DNA of 64,000 nt from Steroidobacter gossypii (lineage in GTDB: Bacteria > Pseudomonadota > Gammaproteobacteria > Steroidobacterales > Steroidobacteraceae). The notes under the pieces are model-generated. The model saw nothing but the letters and a program-made list of their open reading frames with translations, ran no database searches and was not told where the DNA came from. This document shows positions 26,133 through 34,996 of the stretch, one piece after another. The position numbers and the translations under genes are program-made. Numbering within the stretch: the stretch's first letter is position 1; every line of letters begins with the position of its first letter. The DNA lies in contig NZ_JAEVLS010000002.1 in NCBI RefSeq assembly GCF_016801985.1, positions 930,001-994,000 on the forward strand, read 5' to 3'.

Positions 26133-27947
26133 ATGCGTTCGCGGTCCATGTGGCTGGCTGTCGCGGTCGCGACGACGTTTTCCGTCGCCGCTCACTCGCA
26201 CAATCAATATTCGCATTCCAACGAAGCCGATCGGTTCGAAGAACGCCTCGAGGGCAGGGAGGCGCGCGCCAAAGCGGCTCAGCGACTGACATGGCGCGAT
26301 TCACGCTGGAAGTACGATCCAGTGGTGAAGATCAAGCTGCTCGGCATCAATGACTTCCACGGTCAGCTGTCGCCACGTACGGTGGGTTCGCGGCCCGCAG
26401 GCGGCGCCGCCGTGCTTGCCTCATATCTTCGTGCGGCCTCTGAGTCTGCGAAGGATGGCGCGATCATCGTGCACGCGGGAGATCACGTCGGAGCGTCGCC
26501 GCCGAACTCGGCGCTGTTGCAGGATGAGCCTGCCATCAGCGTGCTGAACCAATTGGCCAACAAACATTGCCTGCCGGTGCGGCTGTTCCGCAAGCTGCCG
26601 CACGATGTCCAGGCTCATACTCAGCCACGCTGCAACATCATTGGTACTTTCGGCAATCACGAGTTCGATGAAGGAATCGACGAGGCGCTGCGCCTGGTCT
26701 ATGGCGGCAATCATGAGCAAGGGCCCTTCATCGAGGAGCGCTGGCAGGGCGCGCGGTTTCCATACATCAGCGCCAACGTGATCGATGAGCGCACTGGCCG
26801 TTCGGTGCTCCCGCCTCATACCGTAAAGCTCGTGGACGGCGTGCGCATCGGCTTCATCGGCGCGGTGCTCAAGGAAACGCCCAGCATCGTGACTCCGACG
26901 GGTGTCGCCGGGCTCGAGTTCATCGATGAGGCCGACGCAATCAATGCCTCGGTGAAGCAGCTGAAACGCCAGGGCGTGAAAACCATCGTGGTCACCATCC
27001 ATCAGGGTACGGGCCAGACCAGCTACACCGGCCCCACCGATCCGGAAGTGGCGCCGCCTGCCGGGCCCATCGCCGAGATCGTCAAGCGCCTCGATAGCGA
27101 AGTGGACGTGGTGATCTCAGGACACGCGCACGGCTTCACCAATGCGCTGGTCGCCAATACCAAGGGCAAGCAGATCCTGCTGACGCAGGCATTCTCGGCC
27201 AGCACGGCCTACGGCGACATCGACCTGTCGATCAGCCGCAAGAGCGCCGATGTGGTGGAGAAGTCCGCCGCTATCGTCACGACCTGGGGCGATGAAGGCC
27301 CGGGTCTGGTGCCGGATGTGAAAATGGCCCAGCTGGTGGCGCAAGCCGATGAGCGCGTCGCGCCTTTGGTGAATCGCGTCGTCGGGACTGTGACAACTGC
27401 TTTGACGCGCACTGAAAGCAGCGCTGGCGAATCCTCGCTGGGCAATCTGATCGCGGACGCACAGCGCGTCACGACCAATGCGGACTTCGCCTTCATGAAC
27501 CCGGGCGGCATCCGCGCCGATCTGGCGGCGGGTGAGGTGACGTGGGGCGACTTGTTCACCATCCAGCCTTTCGGCAACGATCTGGTGTCGATGGATCTCA
27601 CCGGCGCGCAGATCAAAACGTTGCTCGAACAGCAGTGGCAGGGACAGACCTTCCCGCGGATCCTCAAAACGTCGGGCCTGACATACACCTGGGACAACGC
27701 CCGCCCGGTCGGTGATCGCGTCACGCAGATCCTCACCGCCGAGGCCACGCCGCTCGAGCCGACGGCGATCTATCGTGTGACTGTGAACAGCTTCATTGCT
27801 GCCGGTGGCGACAACTTCCTGGTCCTCCCCGAGGGGACGAACCGGGTGGTCGGCCCCGTCGATCTGGATGCCTTGGTCGAGTACGTGGAATCGCTCCCAC
27901 AGCCGTTCAATGCGGCGATTGAAGGGCGCATCACGCGCACCAACTGA
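26133..27947 (+). CDS. Secreted bifunctional metallophosphatase / 5'-nucleotidase
   Basis: 604 residues from the ATG at 26133 with AGGGAG upstream; an ATG at 26112 adds seven residues. Signal peptide about 1-22. The metallophosphatase domain has GINDFHG, HAGDHVGAS, GTFGNHEFDEG and GHAHGF, giving the two-metal site. The C-terminal 5'-nucleotidase domain has NPGGIRADL and FGNDLVSMDLTG. UshA-type enzymes release phosphate and nucleosides in the periplasm. A short charged stretch (residues 25-60) between signal and catalytic domain is unusual. Confidence 0.9.
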   Translation: MRSRSMWLAVAVATTFSVAAHSHNQYSHSNEADRFEERLEGREARAKAAQRLTWRDSRWKYDPVVKIKLLGINDFHGQLSPRTVGSRPAGGAAVLASYLRAASESAKDGAIIVHAGDHVGASPPNSALLQDEPAISVLNQLANKHCLPVRLFRKLPHDVQAHTQPRCNIIGTFGNHEFDEGIDEALRLVYGGNHEQGPFIEERWQGARFPYISANVIDERTGRSVLPPHTVKLVDGVRIGFIGAVLKETPSIVTPTGVAGLEFIDEADAINASVKQLKRQGVKTIVVTIHQGTGQTSYTGPTDPEVAPPAGPIAEIVKRLDSEVDVVISGHAHGFTNALVANTKGKQILLTQAFSASTAYGDIDLSISRKSADVVEKSAAIVTTWGDEGPGLVPDVKMAQLVAQADERVAPLVNRVVGTVTTALTRTESSAGESSLGNLIADAQRVTTNADFAFMNPGGIRADLAAGEVTWGDLFTIQPFGNDLVSMDLTGAQIKTLLEQQWQGQTFPRILKTSGLTYTWDNARPVGDRVTQILTAEATPLEPTAIYRVTVNSFIAAGGDNFLVLPEGTNRVVGPVDLDALVEYVESLPQPFNAAIEGRITRTN

Positions 27948-27971
27948 AGTCGTAGGTACCACGGAAGGATA

Positions 27972-28012
27972 GGGAACAGGGACGTTCCCACCTGGCGTCA
28001 CGTGCTTGTGAC
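27972..28012. terminator. Hairpins between convergent genes
   Basis: Two small stems: GGGAAC (27972-27977) with GTTCCC (27984-27989), and GTCAC (27997-28001) with GTGAC (28008-28012), the latter followed on the plus strand by GCTTTTT. They lie exactly between the stops of the nucleotidase and the CoA ligase and probably end transcription from the left. Confidence 0.5.
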
Positions 28013-29659
28013 TCAGCTTTTTGGGGGCACCCGCAGCGCGTGGCGCTGTAACTTCCCCGTGGCGGTCTTGGGCAAGGCCGTTCGGAATTCGATCACGCGC
28101 GGATATTTGTACGGCGCAATGTTCTGTTTGACGAACTGCTTCAGCGTTTGCGCGAGCTCCGCCGAGCCCTCGTTGCCGTCGTTGAGCACCACGAAGGCTT
28201 TGACGATCTGGCCGCGCGCCTCATCCGGAACGCCGACGACCGCGCATTCCTTGACGGCTGGATGTTCGAGCAGAGCGGCTTCGACTTCCGGCCCGGCGAT
28301 GTTGTAGCCGGCCGAAATGATCATGTCGTCCGCTCGCGCTTCGAAACGGTAATAGCCGGCTTCGTCCCGCGAATACAGATCGCCGGTGATGTTCCAGCCT
28401 TGATACACGTAATCGCGTTGGCGCGCATCGTCGAGATACCGGCAGCCGGTGGGGCCCTTGATCGCGAGCCGCCCGATCTTGCCCGGCGGCAGCGGCAGAC
28501 CCTCCGGATCGAGGATGCAGGCCTGATAGCCGGGCAGGGGCTTGCCCGTCGTGCCCGGGCGGATCTCCTCGCCCTTGGCTGAAATGAATATATGAATGAG
28601 CTCGGTGGCGCCGATGCCGTCGATGATGCGGATGCCAGTCGCCGCATGCCAGGCGTCCGAGGTGGCTTTGGGCAAGGCTTCGCCGGCTGAGATGCAGCGC
28701 TTGAGACTGGAGATCTCGAACTTCGACACGAGCGGGAGCAGCGCGCGGTATGCGGTCGGCGAAGTGAACAAGGCGGTCGCGCGACAGCGCTGCACGGCCG
28801 ACAGCAGGTTCTCGCCGCTGGGCTGCTCCACCAGGACGCTGGCGCCGCGCCGGCCCAGTGGAAATACCAGCAGGGCGCCCAAGCCGAACGTGAATCCCAG
28901 TGGCGGGCTGCCGACGTAGATATCTTCAGGCGAGGTTTCGAGAAGATGGTCCGCCACCACCGCTCGCATGGCGAGCACGTCGCGGTGGAAGTGCATCGTC
29001 GCTTTGGGCGTGCCGGTGGTGCCGGAGGTGAAGGCGAGCAGGCAGACATCGTCACGGGCAGTGTCGACATTGTCGAATGTCGAAGCCTGCCCGTTCATCA
29101 TTTTCTCCAGCCGCCCACCCCCGCGATCCGCTTCGTAATAGACGATGTTGTTCAGCTGGCCGCTCAATGCGGCTGCGTGCTCGAGTTCCTGTGCGAAACG
29201 TGAATCGCACAAGGCGTGATCGACTCGCGCTCGCTCGGCTATGACGGACAGTTCGTGAGCACGCAGCAGCGGCATCGTCGTGACCGCGATGGCGCCGGCC
29301 TTCATCACGGCGAGCCAGCACGCGACCAGCGTGGGATTGTTCGGCCCTCGCAGCAGCACGCGATTGCCGGGCACGACGCCCATGTCTTTCACCAGCACAT
29401 TGGCGATGCGATTGCTGCGTTCGAGCAACTGCGCGTAGGTCAACACACCGTTGTCCGAGTAGAGCGCGACGCGATCGCCGTGACCTTCGCGAACGGCGTC
29501 GTCGAGCAACACGACGCCGCAATTGATGCGCTCGGGATACTGCAGCTCCGGCAGATCGAAACGAAACTCCGGCCACAGATGCGGGGGCGGCAGCCGCTCT
29601 CGCGCAAATCCATCCACGTGCGAGGAGTAAGGCATGTGGAGGGTTTGCGCGAGCATCAA
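28013..29659 (-). CDS. Aryl-CoA ligase, probable 2-aminobenzoate (anthranilate)-CoA ligase
   Basis: 548 residues of the acyl-adenylate-forming family. The AMP-binding P-loop is AFTSGTTGTPKAT (about 208-220), followed by GATELIHIF, the GDLY aspartate and the C-terminal lysine in TATGKLQR. It resembles benzoate- and 2-aminobenzoate-CoA ligases. The kynureninase gene lies 7 bp upstream on the same strand and produces anthranilate, which makes anthranilate the likely substrate. The product would be 2-aminobenzoyl-CoA. Benzoate remains possible. Confidence 0.82.
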   Translation of the reverse strand: MMLAQTLHMPYSSHVDGFARERLPPPHLWPEFRFDLPELQYPERINCGVVLLDDAVREGHGDRVALYSDNGVLTYAQLLERSNRIANVLVKDMGVVPGNRVLLRGPNNPTLVACWLAVMKAGAIAVTTMPLLRAHELSVIAERARVDHALCDSRFAQELEHAAALSGQLNNIVYYEADRGGGRLEKMMNGQASTFDNVDTARDDVCLLAFTSGTTGTPKATMHFHRDVLAMRAVVADHLLETSPEDIYVGSPPLGFTFGLGALLVFPLGRRGASVLVEQPSGENLLSAVQRCRATALFTSPTAYRALLPLVSKFEISSLKRCISAGEALPKATSDAWHAATGIRIIDGIGATELIHIFISAKGEEIRPGTTGKPLPGYQACILDPEGLPLPPGKIGRLAIKGPTGCRYLDDARQRDYVYQGWNITGDLYSRDEAGYYRFEARADDMIISAGYNIAGPEVEAALLEHPAVKECAVVGVPDEARGQIVKAFVVLNDGNEGSAELAQTLKQFVKQNIAPYKYPRVIEFRTALPKTATGKLQRHALRVPPKS

Positions 29660-29666
29660 AGCGTCC

Positions 29667-30941
29667 TCAAGTCACCGCGGCCCGAACTGCGTAACGTGGA
29701 TCCGCCCAGCAGCCGCTATGAACCACATCGGCGATGGTGTAGGCCGCGTCCCAGACATCCTGGTAACGCAGATAAAGAGGTGTGAAGCCGAACCGGAGCA
29801 GGTCGGGCGCACGGAAATCGCCGATCACGCCGCGCTCGATCAGCGCCTGCATGATGGCGTAGCCGTCCGGGTGCGAGAAAGAAACATGACTGCCGCGCTC
29901 GCTCACATTGGCCGGACTCACCAGCTGTAGCGACGGGCAGATGTCGGCCAGCAAATCGACGAACAACTCGCTCAGCCAGCGCGACTTCTGCACGATGTCC
30001 TGCATGCGACTGCGAAGCATGAGATCGACGCCCACTTCCAGACTGAGCACGCCCAGGATGGAGGGCGTGCCGCACAGGAACCGGCGGATGCCGATCGCAG
30101 GCTCGTAGTTGTCGATGAACTCGAACGGACGGTTGTGACCCATCCAGCCGCGCAACGGCGAGGCCAGCTCGGCTTGCAAGCGCTCCGCCACGAATAGAAA
30201 CGCCGGCGCGCCCGGCCCGCCATTCAGATATTTATAGCCGCACCCCACGGCCATATCGGCTTCGCAGCCGTTCAGATCGACCTCGATCGCGCCGACGCTA
30301 TGACTCAAATCCCAGATGACCAGCGCGCCATGCTCGTGCGCCTTCGCGGTGATGGCTCGCATGTCGTGGATGGCGGCGGTCTTGTAGTGGACATGCGTGA
30401 GCATGACCACCGCGGTGTTGGCATCGATGGCGTCGATGATGCGCCCGGACGGTTCCAGCCGCAGCTGCATCGGGCAGTTGCGCATGCCGATGGCGCCTTC
30501 GGCCATGTAAAGATCGGTAGGGAAGTTGCCCGGCTCGGACAACACGACCGAGCGGTCAGGACGCACGGCGAGCGCGGCGCCCAGCAACTTGAATAGATTC
30601 ACCGAGGTGGAGTCGGCGACCACGACTTCGCCGCTGCGCGCACCAATCAGCTTGGCGATCTTGTCGCCCACACGCAGTGGCGCATCGATCCAATGATGAT
30701 CGTTCCAGCTACGGATCAGCCCCTGGCCCCATTCCCTGGCGACCACTTCGTCGATGCGAGCGCGCGTCGCCTTGGGCAGCGGGCCCAGCGAGTTGCCGTC
30801 CATGTAGATGATGCCACCCGGCAATTCGAACTCTTCGCGCCGGTGACGCAGGGGATCTTCCTGGTCCCAGCGGCGGATCGCCGGGTAGGTAATCGCATCT
30901 CGTCGCTCGAACGTGGTCACCTTGTCGAATTTGCGATGCAT
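29667..30941 (-). CDS. kynU: Kynureninase
   Basis: 424 residues from the ATG at 30941; a start at 31031 would extend into the divergent promoter. A class V-like PLP fold with YMDGNSLGPLP, WDLSHSVGAIE and the PLP lysine in CGYKYLNGGPG. It cleaves kynurenine to anthranilate and alanine. Tryptophan 2,3-dioxygenase and formamidase are not in the window, so upstream steps must be elsewhere or kynurenine is taken up. Co-directional with the CoA ligase and divergent from an Lrp-type regulator. Confidence 0.95.
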   Translation of the reverse strand: MHRKFDKVTTFERRDAITYPAIRRWDQEDPLRHRREEFELPGGIIYMDGNSLGPLPKATRARIDEVVAREWGQGLIRSWNDHHWIDAPLRVGDKIAKLIGARSGEVVVADSTSVNLFKLLGAALAVRPDRSVVLSEPGNFPTDLYMAEGAIGMRNCPMQLRLEPSGRIIDAIDANTAVVMLTHVHYKTAAIHDMRAITAKAHEHGALVIWDLSHSVGAIEVDLNGCEADMAVGCGYKYLNGGPGAPAFLFVAERLQAELASPLRGWMGHNRPFEFIDNYEPAIGIRRFLCGTPSILGVLSLEVGVDLMLRSRMQDIVQKSRWLSELFVDLLADICPSLQLVSPANVSERGSHVSFSHPDGYAIMQALIERGVIGDFRAPDLLRFGFTPLYLRYQDVWDAAYTIADVVHSGCWADPRYAVRAAVT

Positions 30942-31087
30942 CGGCCGGCCCCCAAACGCCGTCAGACTTCCGTTGCCCGAAAGTGTCGCGCCGGGGCGGC
31001 AAGACATTGTTCCGAATGCCCGGCCTTGCAAAGCCTCGGAAAGAACGATACTGGTAAGATCAAGGTCTTTTCGAGGAAAACGTCCTG

Positions 31088-31543
31088 ATGCTGGACAAAA
31101 CCGAAACCGCTATCCTGAAATTGCTCGAGGACGACGGACGACTCTCGTACGCCGAGCTGGGCGAGAAGGTCGGCCTGTCGAAGAGTCCGTGCTGGTCCCG
31201 GGTGCGCGAACTGGAGCGCCAGGGCGTGATCCGGCGTTATCGGGCGGACATCGATGCCGCGGCGGTCGGGCTGGAGCTGCACGCGTTCGTGCAGGTGACC
31301 ATCAACTCCGCCCGGCACACCGATTTCGAAGCGGCGGTGAATCGTCATCCTTCGGTGCTCGAGTGCTTCACCACCGCCGGGCAGGCGGACTACCTGCTGC
31401 ACGTTCTGGTTCGAGGCATCGGCGAGCTGGACGAGCTGCTGCGTGCGGAGATCTCGCGCCTGCCAGGCGTGCAAAAAGTCGAGACCACCGTGTGCATGAA
31501 GACCATCAAGCATCGCGGTTCGGTGATGGCGTGTCTGCGATAG
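31088..31543 (+). CDS. Lrp/AsnC-family regulator, probable kynurenine-responsive (KynR-like)
   Basis: 151 residues. Helix-turn-helix at about 2-60 (LSKSPCWSRVRELERQGVI) and a RAM domain. It is divergent from kynureninase across 146 bp, as KynR (an Lrp-type, kynurenine-responsive activator) is in Pseudomonas. A TTTTC-GAG-GAAAA dyad at 31068-31080 lies just before its start and could be an autoregulatory site. Naming it KynR would rest on context only, so I give no symbol. Confidence 0.88.
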   Translation: MLDKTETAILKLLEDDGRLSYAELGEKVGLSKSPCWSRVRELERQGVIRRYRADIDAAAVGLELHAFVQVTINSARHTDFEAAVNRHPSVLECFTTAGQADYLLHVLVRGIGELDELLRAEISRLPGVQKVETTVCMKTIKHRGSVMACLR

Positions 31544-31585
31544 CGCGCGAAGTTTGCAATGTGACAATCGTTTCAGGAGAACATC

Positions 31586-31870
31586 ATGATCGGCGGCGTC
31601 AGTGCAGTGGTCCTCATCAAGGCCGAAACTTCCTCGGTCAACGAGCTCGCGCAACAGCTCGTGGGAGTCAAAGGGGTCGCCGAAGTGTTCTCGGTGGCCG
31701 GTCAGTACGACCTGGTCGCCATCGTTCGCGTCAAGGAGAACGAGGAGCTCGCCGAAGTGGTGAGCGACAGGATTCGCAAGCTGCCGGGCGTGCAGCTCAC
31801 CGAGACCATGATCGCGTTTCGCGTGTTCACCAAAGCGGCGGTCGAAGGCATGTTCGATCTCGGCAGCTGA
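31586..31870 (+). CDS. Stand-alone RAM (Lrp/AsnC ligand-binding) domain protein
   Basis: 94 residues, start preceded by TCAGGAGAA. The whole protein is one alpha-beta RAM domain (SAVVLIKAETSSVNELAQQL, VAGQYDLVAIVRV) with no DNA-binding part. Such proteins form Lrp-like oligomers and bind amino acids. It follows the KynR-like regulator by 42 bp on the same strand, so it might modulate that regulator by mixed assembly; this is inference. Confidence 0.85.
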   Translation: MIGGVSAVVLIKAETSSVNELAQQLVGVKGVAEVFSVAGQYDLVAIVRVKENEELAEVVSDRIRKLPGVQLTETMIAFRVFTKAAVEGMFDLGS

Positions 31871-31927
31871 GCGATCTCATACTGACCACGTGTCAGGTTA
31901 ACGTCAGGACAGCTTCGGCATCATGAG

Positions 31928-31969
31928 TCCCGGTCGCGCGAAGATGATTTCGCGCCGAGTTCACCGGGA
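31928..31969 (+). promoter_or_regulatory. Leader hairpin covering the porin ribosome site
   Basis: Two nested perfect stems: TCCCGGT (31928-31934) with ACCGGGA (31963-31969), and inside it GCGCGAA (31936-31942) with TTCGCGC (31949-31955), loop GATGAT. The outer 3' arm includes the GGGA of the GGGAG ribosome site 5-6 bp before the ATG at 31976. It could limit translation of the porin. Confidence 0.5.
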
Positions 31970-31975
31970 GAGTTC

Positions 31976-33268
31976 ATGAGTTCCGAAGTCCGCACCGCCG
32001 CCGTCGTGGCGATATTACTTGCCACGGCGAGCTCCGGCGCCTTCGCTGCGGACAGTGCCGATTCGATCGCCATTCGCGCGCAGATCGAAGCGCTGCGCGT
32101 CGAGCAGGCGCGCATCGCCGAGATGCAGCGTCAAACCGAAGCGAAGATTCGGGCGTTGGAAGCGAGCGTCGGGGTAACCAGCCCTTCCGCGCAGACGGCA
32201 CCAGATGTTGCGCCCACTGCACCGGCGCCGATGATCGCCGATGGCGAGCCGAAGTTGAATGTCACCGGCGATCTGCGTCTGCGTTATCAGGGCGACTACT
32301 CCGATGAGGACGCTCGCGCTCGTAAGAGCGGCCAGGTGCGGGGCCGGCTCGGTGCAACTTACGCCGTGAACGATCGCCTCACGCTGGGCGCCCGCCTGGC
32401 CACGGGCGATTCGGACGATCCGAACAGCACCGACGTGCAGCTGTCGAACTTCGACGATGACTTCGAGGTGAGCCTCGATCAGGTGTATGCGCGGCTCGAC
32501 TTCGGCGACGTCAGCGTGTATGGCGGCAAGATTCCGCAGCCTTTCACACGCACCGATCTGGTGTGGGACGGCGATGTGAATCCGGACGGCGTGAGCGCCA
32601 TGTACCAACATAAGCTCGGTAGCGGCGCGACGCTTCGAGCCAATGGCTTGTTCTTCATCGTCGATGAAGATGCGGGCGGGGCGGACAGCACCCTGATGGG
32701 CGCGCAGCTCGGCTATGACACCGCGGAGCTCGGCGATTTCAAGTTCGGTGCGTCCGCGGCTTACTACGACTACACGCTGGGCAGCATCGTCGGCGCGGAC
32801 GACGGCGACTTTCGCACCAACCTGCGGCGTGCAGACGGCAACTATCTATCCGATTTCGATCTGGGCGATCTCATCGTGGAAGGCACCTGGTCGGGTCTCG
32901 GCTCGCGTTGGCCGGTGCGCTTCGTCGGCGACTATGTGAAGAACTTCGGCGCCGAGACTTCGGAGGACACGGGTTACAGCATGGATCTCAGCATCGGGCG
33001 CGTCACGCAGCCGCACGATTGGCGTGTGACGTATGGGTACTCGGTGGCCGAAACGGACGCGGTGTTCGCAGCGTTCTCCCACGACAATATCGGCATCGGC
33101 ACCAATTACGAGTTGCATGCGCTGACGCTCGACTACGTGCCCCTGCCCAAGACGTTGCTCACCGCCTGGTGGTACCACTACAAGCCCGAGAATGCGTTCG
33201 ATGCGGGCGCCAACGCGGTGGGCGACTGGCTGGATCGTCTGCGCATCGCCTTTCTCGTTTCGTTCTGA
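31976..33268 (+). CDS. Putative outer-membrane porin
   Basis: 430 residues. Signal peptide 1-24, a short coiled coil at about 27-65 (QIEALRVEQARIAEMQRQTE), a Pro/Ala linker, then a beta-barrel beginning LNVTGDLRLRYQGDY and ending in a C-terminal phenylalanine (IAFLVSF), the usual outer-membrane insertion signal. It resembles the putative-porin family with an N-terminal coiled coil. The acidic, glycine-rich barrel gives no clue to substrate. Starts after GGGAG, which is folded into a leader hairpin. Confidence 0.8.
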   Translation: MSSEVRTAAVVAILLATASSGAFAADSADSIAIRAQIEALRVEQARIAEMQRQTEAKIRALEASVGVTSPSAQTAPDVAPTAPAPMIADGEPKLNVTGDLRLRYQGDYSDEDARARKSGQVRGRLGATYAVNDRLTLGARLATGDSDDPNSTDVQLSNFDDDFEVSLDQVYARLDFGDVSVYGGKIPQPFTRTDLVWDGDVNPDGVSAMYQHKLGSGATLRANGLFFIVDEDAGGADSTLMGAQLGYDTAELGDFKFGASAAYYDYTLGSIVGADDGDFRTNLRRADGNYLSDFDLGDLIVEGTWSGLGSRWPVRFVGDYVKNFGAETSEDTGYSMDLSIGRVTQPHDWRVTYGYSVAETDAVFAAFSHDNIGIGTNYELHALTLDYVPLPKTLLTAWWYHYKPENAFDAGANAVGDWLDRLRIAFLVSF

Positions 33269-33319
33269 GTGCGCACGCCGGCCTTGTGGCAACGTCACGA
33301 GGGCCGTTACATTGGGCCG

Positions 33320-34336
33320 ATGACCCAACCCGCCAGCTCCTATGTCGCCGCGAGCGACCGCTACGATCGGTTCGCCTATCGCCCGGTCGGCCGCAGCGGC
33401 CTGAAGTTGCCGCCGCTGTCGCTCGGGCTGTGGCACAACTTCGGCAACGACACGCCGCTGGATCGGCAGCGTGAGATTCTTCGAACCGCGTTCGATCTGG
33501 GCATCACTCATTTCGATCTGGCCAACAACTACGGCACGCCGTATGGCAGCGCCGAGAGCAACTTCGGTCGCCTGTTGAAAGAGGACTTCCACGCTCATCG
33601 TGACGAGCTGATCATCTCCACCAAGGCCGGCTGGGACATGTGGCCCGGGCCCTACGGGCAGGGCGGCGGCTCGCGCAAATATGTGCTCGCCAGCCTCGAT
33701 CAAAGCCTGCGGCGGATGGGCCTCGACTACGTCGATATCTTTTATTCGCACCGGTTCGATCCGGAAACGCCCATGGAGGAAACGGCGTCGGCGCTGGCCA
33801 CAGCCGTGCAGCAGGGCAAGGCGTTGTATGTCGGGGTCTCGGCGTACTCGCCTGAGCACACCCTCGAGTTCGCAGCGCTGCTGCGTCGCTGGCAGGTGCC
33901 CCTGCTGATCCACCAGCCCTCGTACAGCATTTTCAACCGGACCATCGAAGGTGGCTTGTTTCAAGCCGTGGAGCAGGCGGGGGCGGGCATGATCGCGTTC
34001 TCGCCGCTCGCCCAGGGGTTGCTGACCGATCGCTATCTGCAGGGCATTCCTGCCGACTCACGCGTGGGGCGCGGCACTCGTTTCCTGCGGCCGGAGAATG
34101 TATCCGAGGTGGTTGTCGAGAAGGCCAGCGCGCTGAATGAAATCGCCAAGGCGCGCGGCCAGTCGCTCGCTCAGATGGCGATTGCGTGGGTGTTGCGCGA
34201 TCGCCGCATGACGTCGACCATCATCGGTGCGAGCAGCGCGGCGCAGGTGAGGGAGAATCTCGGCGCCTTGAATCAGCTGAGCTTCAGCAGCGAAGAGCTC
34301 GCGGCCATCGACCGCATCGCTCCCGGGCCCGTTTGA
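33320..34336 (+). CDS. Aldo/keto reductase, YghZ (Gpr)-like
   Basis: 338 residues from the ATG at 33320. The catalytic tetrad is visible in DLANNYG (Asp, Tyr), ISTKAGW (Lys) and FYSHRFDP (His). The GPYGQGGGSRKYVLASLDQSLRRM segment (shown in part) and overall order match the YghZ/Gpr subgroup, which reduces glyceraldehyde 3-phosphate and methylglyoxal. It is NADPH-dependent by family. It begins 51 bp after the porin stop and may be in the same transcript. Confidence 0.88.
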   Translation: MTQPASSYVAASDRYDRFAYRPVGRSGLKLPPLSLGLWHNFGNDTPLDRQREILRTAFDLGITHFDLANNYGTPYGSAESNFGRLLKEDFHAHRDELIISTKAGWDMWPGPYGQGGGSRKYVLASLDQSLRRMGLDYVDIFYSHRFDPETPMEETASALATAVQQGKALYVGVSAYSPEHTLEFAALLRRWQVPLLIHQPSYSIFNRTIEGGLFQAVEQAGAGMIAFSPLAQGLLTDRYLQGIPADSRVGRGTRFLRPENVSEVVVEKASALNEIAKARGQSLAQMAIAWVLRDRRMTSTIIGASSAAQVRENLGALNQLSFSSEELAAIDRIAPGPV

Positions 34337-34632
34337 CTCATTACCGATCCACGCACGCGCAGATCCATCGCGCCACATGCTGGTGAGTGAGCAAGGCGAA
34401 GGCATAGCCGAGCCGGCTGTGCTCACGCAGAAACTGCGTCGGTTGGTGCCACCTTCGGATGCGTCGTACGAGCATGGCGTCCCCGCGAGAGCCGACGATC
34501 CCCCTGGCAAAGCGCGCAATCCATCAAAGCGCGTGCTTTCCCGACAGAGCGCCGCCGGCCGGGAACTCACCGCGTCATCCGGCGGTTGCTCTCGACGCTC
34601 GTCCCCGTCAACTCCGCCGCCCCGAGGCTTTC
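34337..34632. other. Intergenic stretch with no recognised gene
   Basis: 296 bp between the reductase and a small membrane protein gene. Several overlapping short frames occur, but none has a ribosome site or family-like sequence. No strong hairpin or repeat was seen. It should contain the promoter of the gene at 34633. Confidence 0.5.
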
Positions 34633-34872
34633 ATGGATGTGTTGTCGTTACTGCAATGGCCCGCGATGGTCGTCACCCTGACCGCCGCCTGGCTGGTCGC
34701 CTCCCAATCCAAAGTCCGCCGCAACTGGGGCTTCTGGACCTTCATCGCCAGCAACGTGCTCTGGATTCTCTGGGGCTGGCACGAGGACGCTGTCGCCTTG
34801 ATCGTGCTGCAAGTCGGCCTGTTCATCCTCAACCTGCGCGGCGCCCGCAAGAATGACCCCGCGACGTCGTGA
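34633..34872 (+). CDS. Small integral membrane protein
   Basis: 79 residues from the ATG at 34633 (CCGAGG upstream). Three hydrophobic helices at about 8-24, 32-48 and 52-68, with NWGFWTFIASNVLWILWGWH as the most striking Trp-rich part, and a basic C-terminus. It resembles small transporter-like or PQ-loop-type fragments, but no function can be assigned. A longer frame from 34459 has an unlikely Pro/Arg-rich N-terminus. tRNA-Arg follows after 32 bp. Confidence 0.7.
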   Translation: MDVLSLLQWPAMVVTLTAAWLVASQSKVRRNWGFWTFIASNVLWILWGWHEDAVALIVLQVGLFILNLRGARKNDPATS

Positions 34873-34904
34873 TCTCGATGAGAACTGCTAGAATGCGCGC
34901 CGTC

Positions 34905-34980
34905 GCCCCCGTAGCTCAGTGGATAGAGCGACCGCCTCCTAAGCGGTAGGTCGCAGGTTCAACTCCTGCCGGGGGCGCCA
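34905..34980 (+). tRNA. tRNA-Arg (anticodon CCT)
   Basis: 76 bases with CCA encoded. Acceptor GCCCCCG pairs with CGGGGGC. The anticodon arm ACCGC-CTCCTAA-GCGGT gives anticodon CCT for AGG codons. The T arm GCAGG-TTCAACT-CCTGC is perfect. The next gene, an XRE-type regulator, ends only 16 bp downstream on the opposite strand. Confidence 0.97.
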
Positions 34981-34996
34981 TCCCCAGCCAGCTCAT

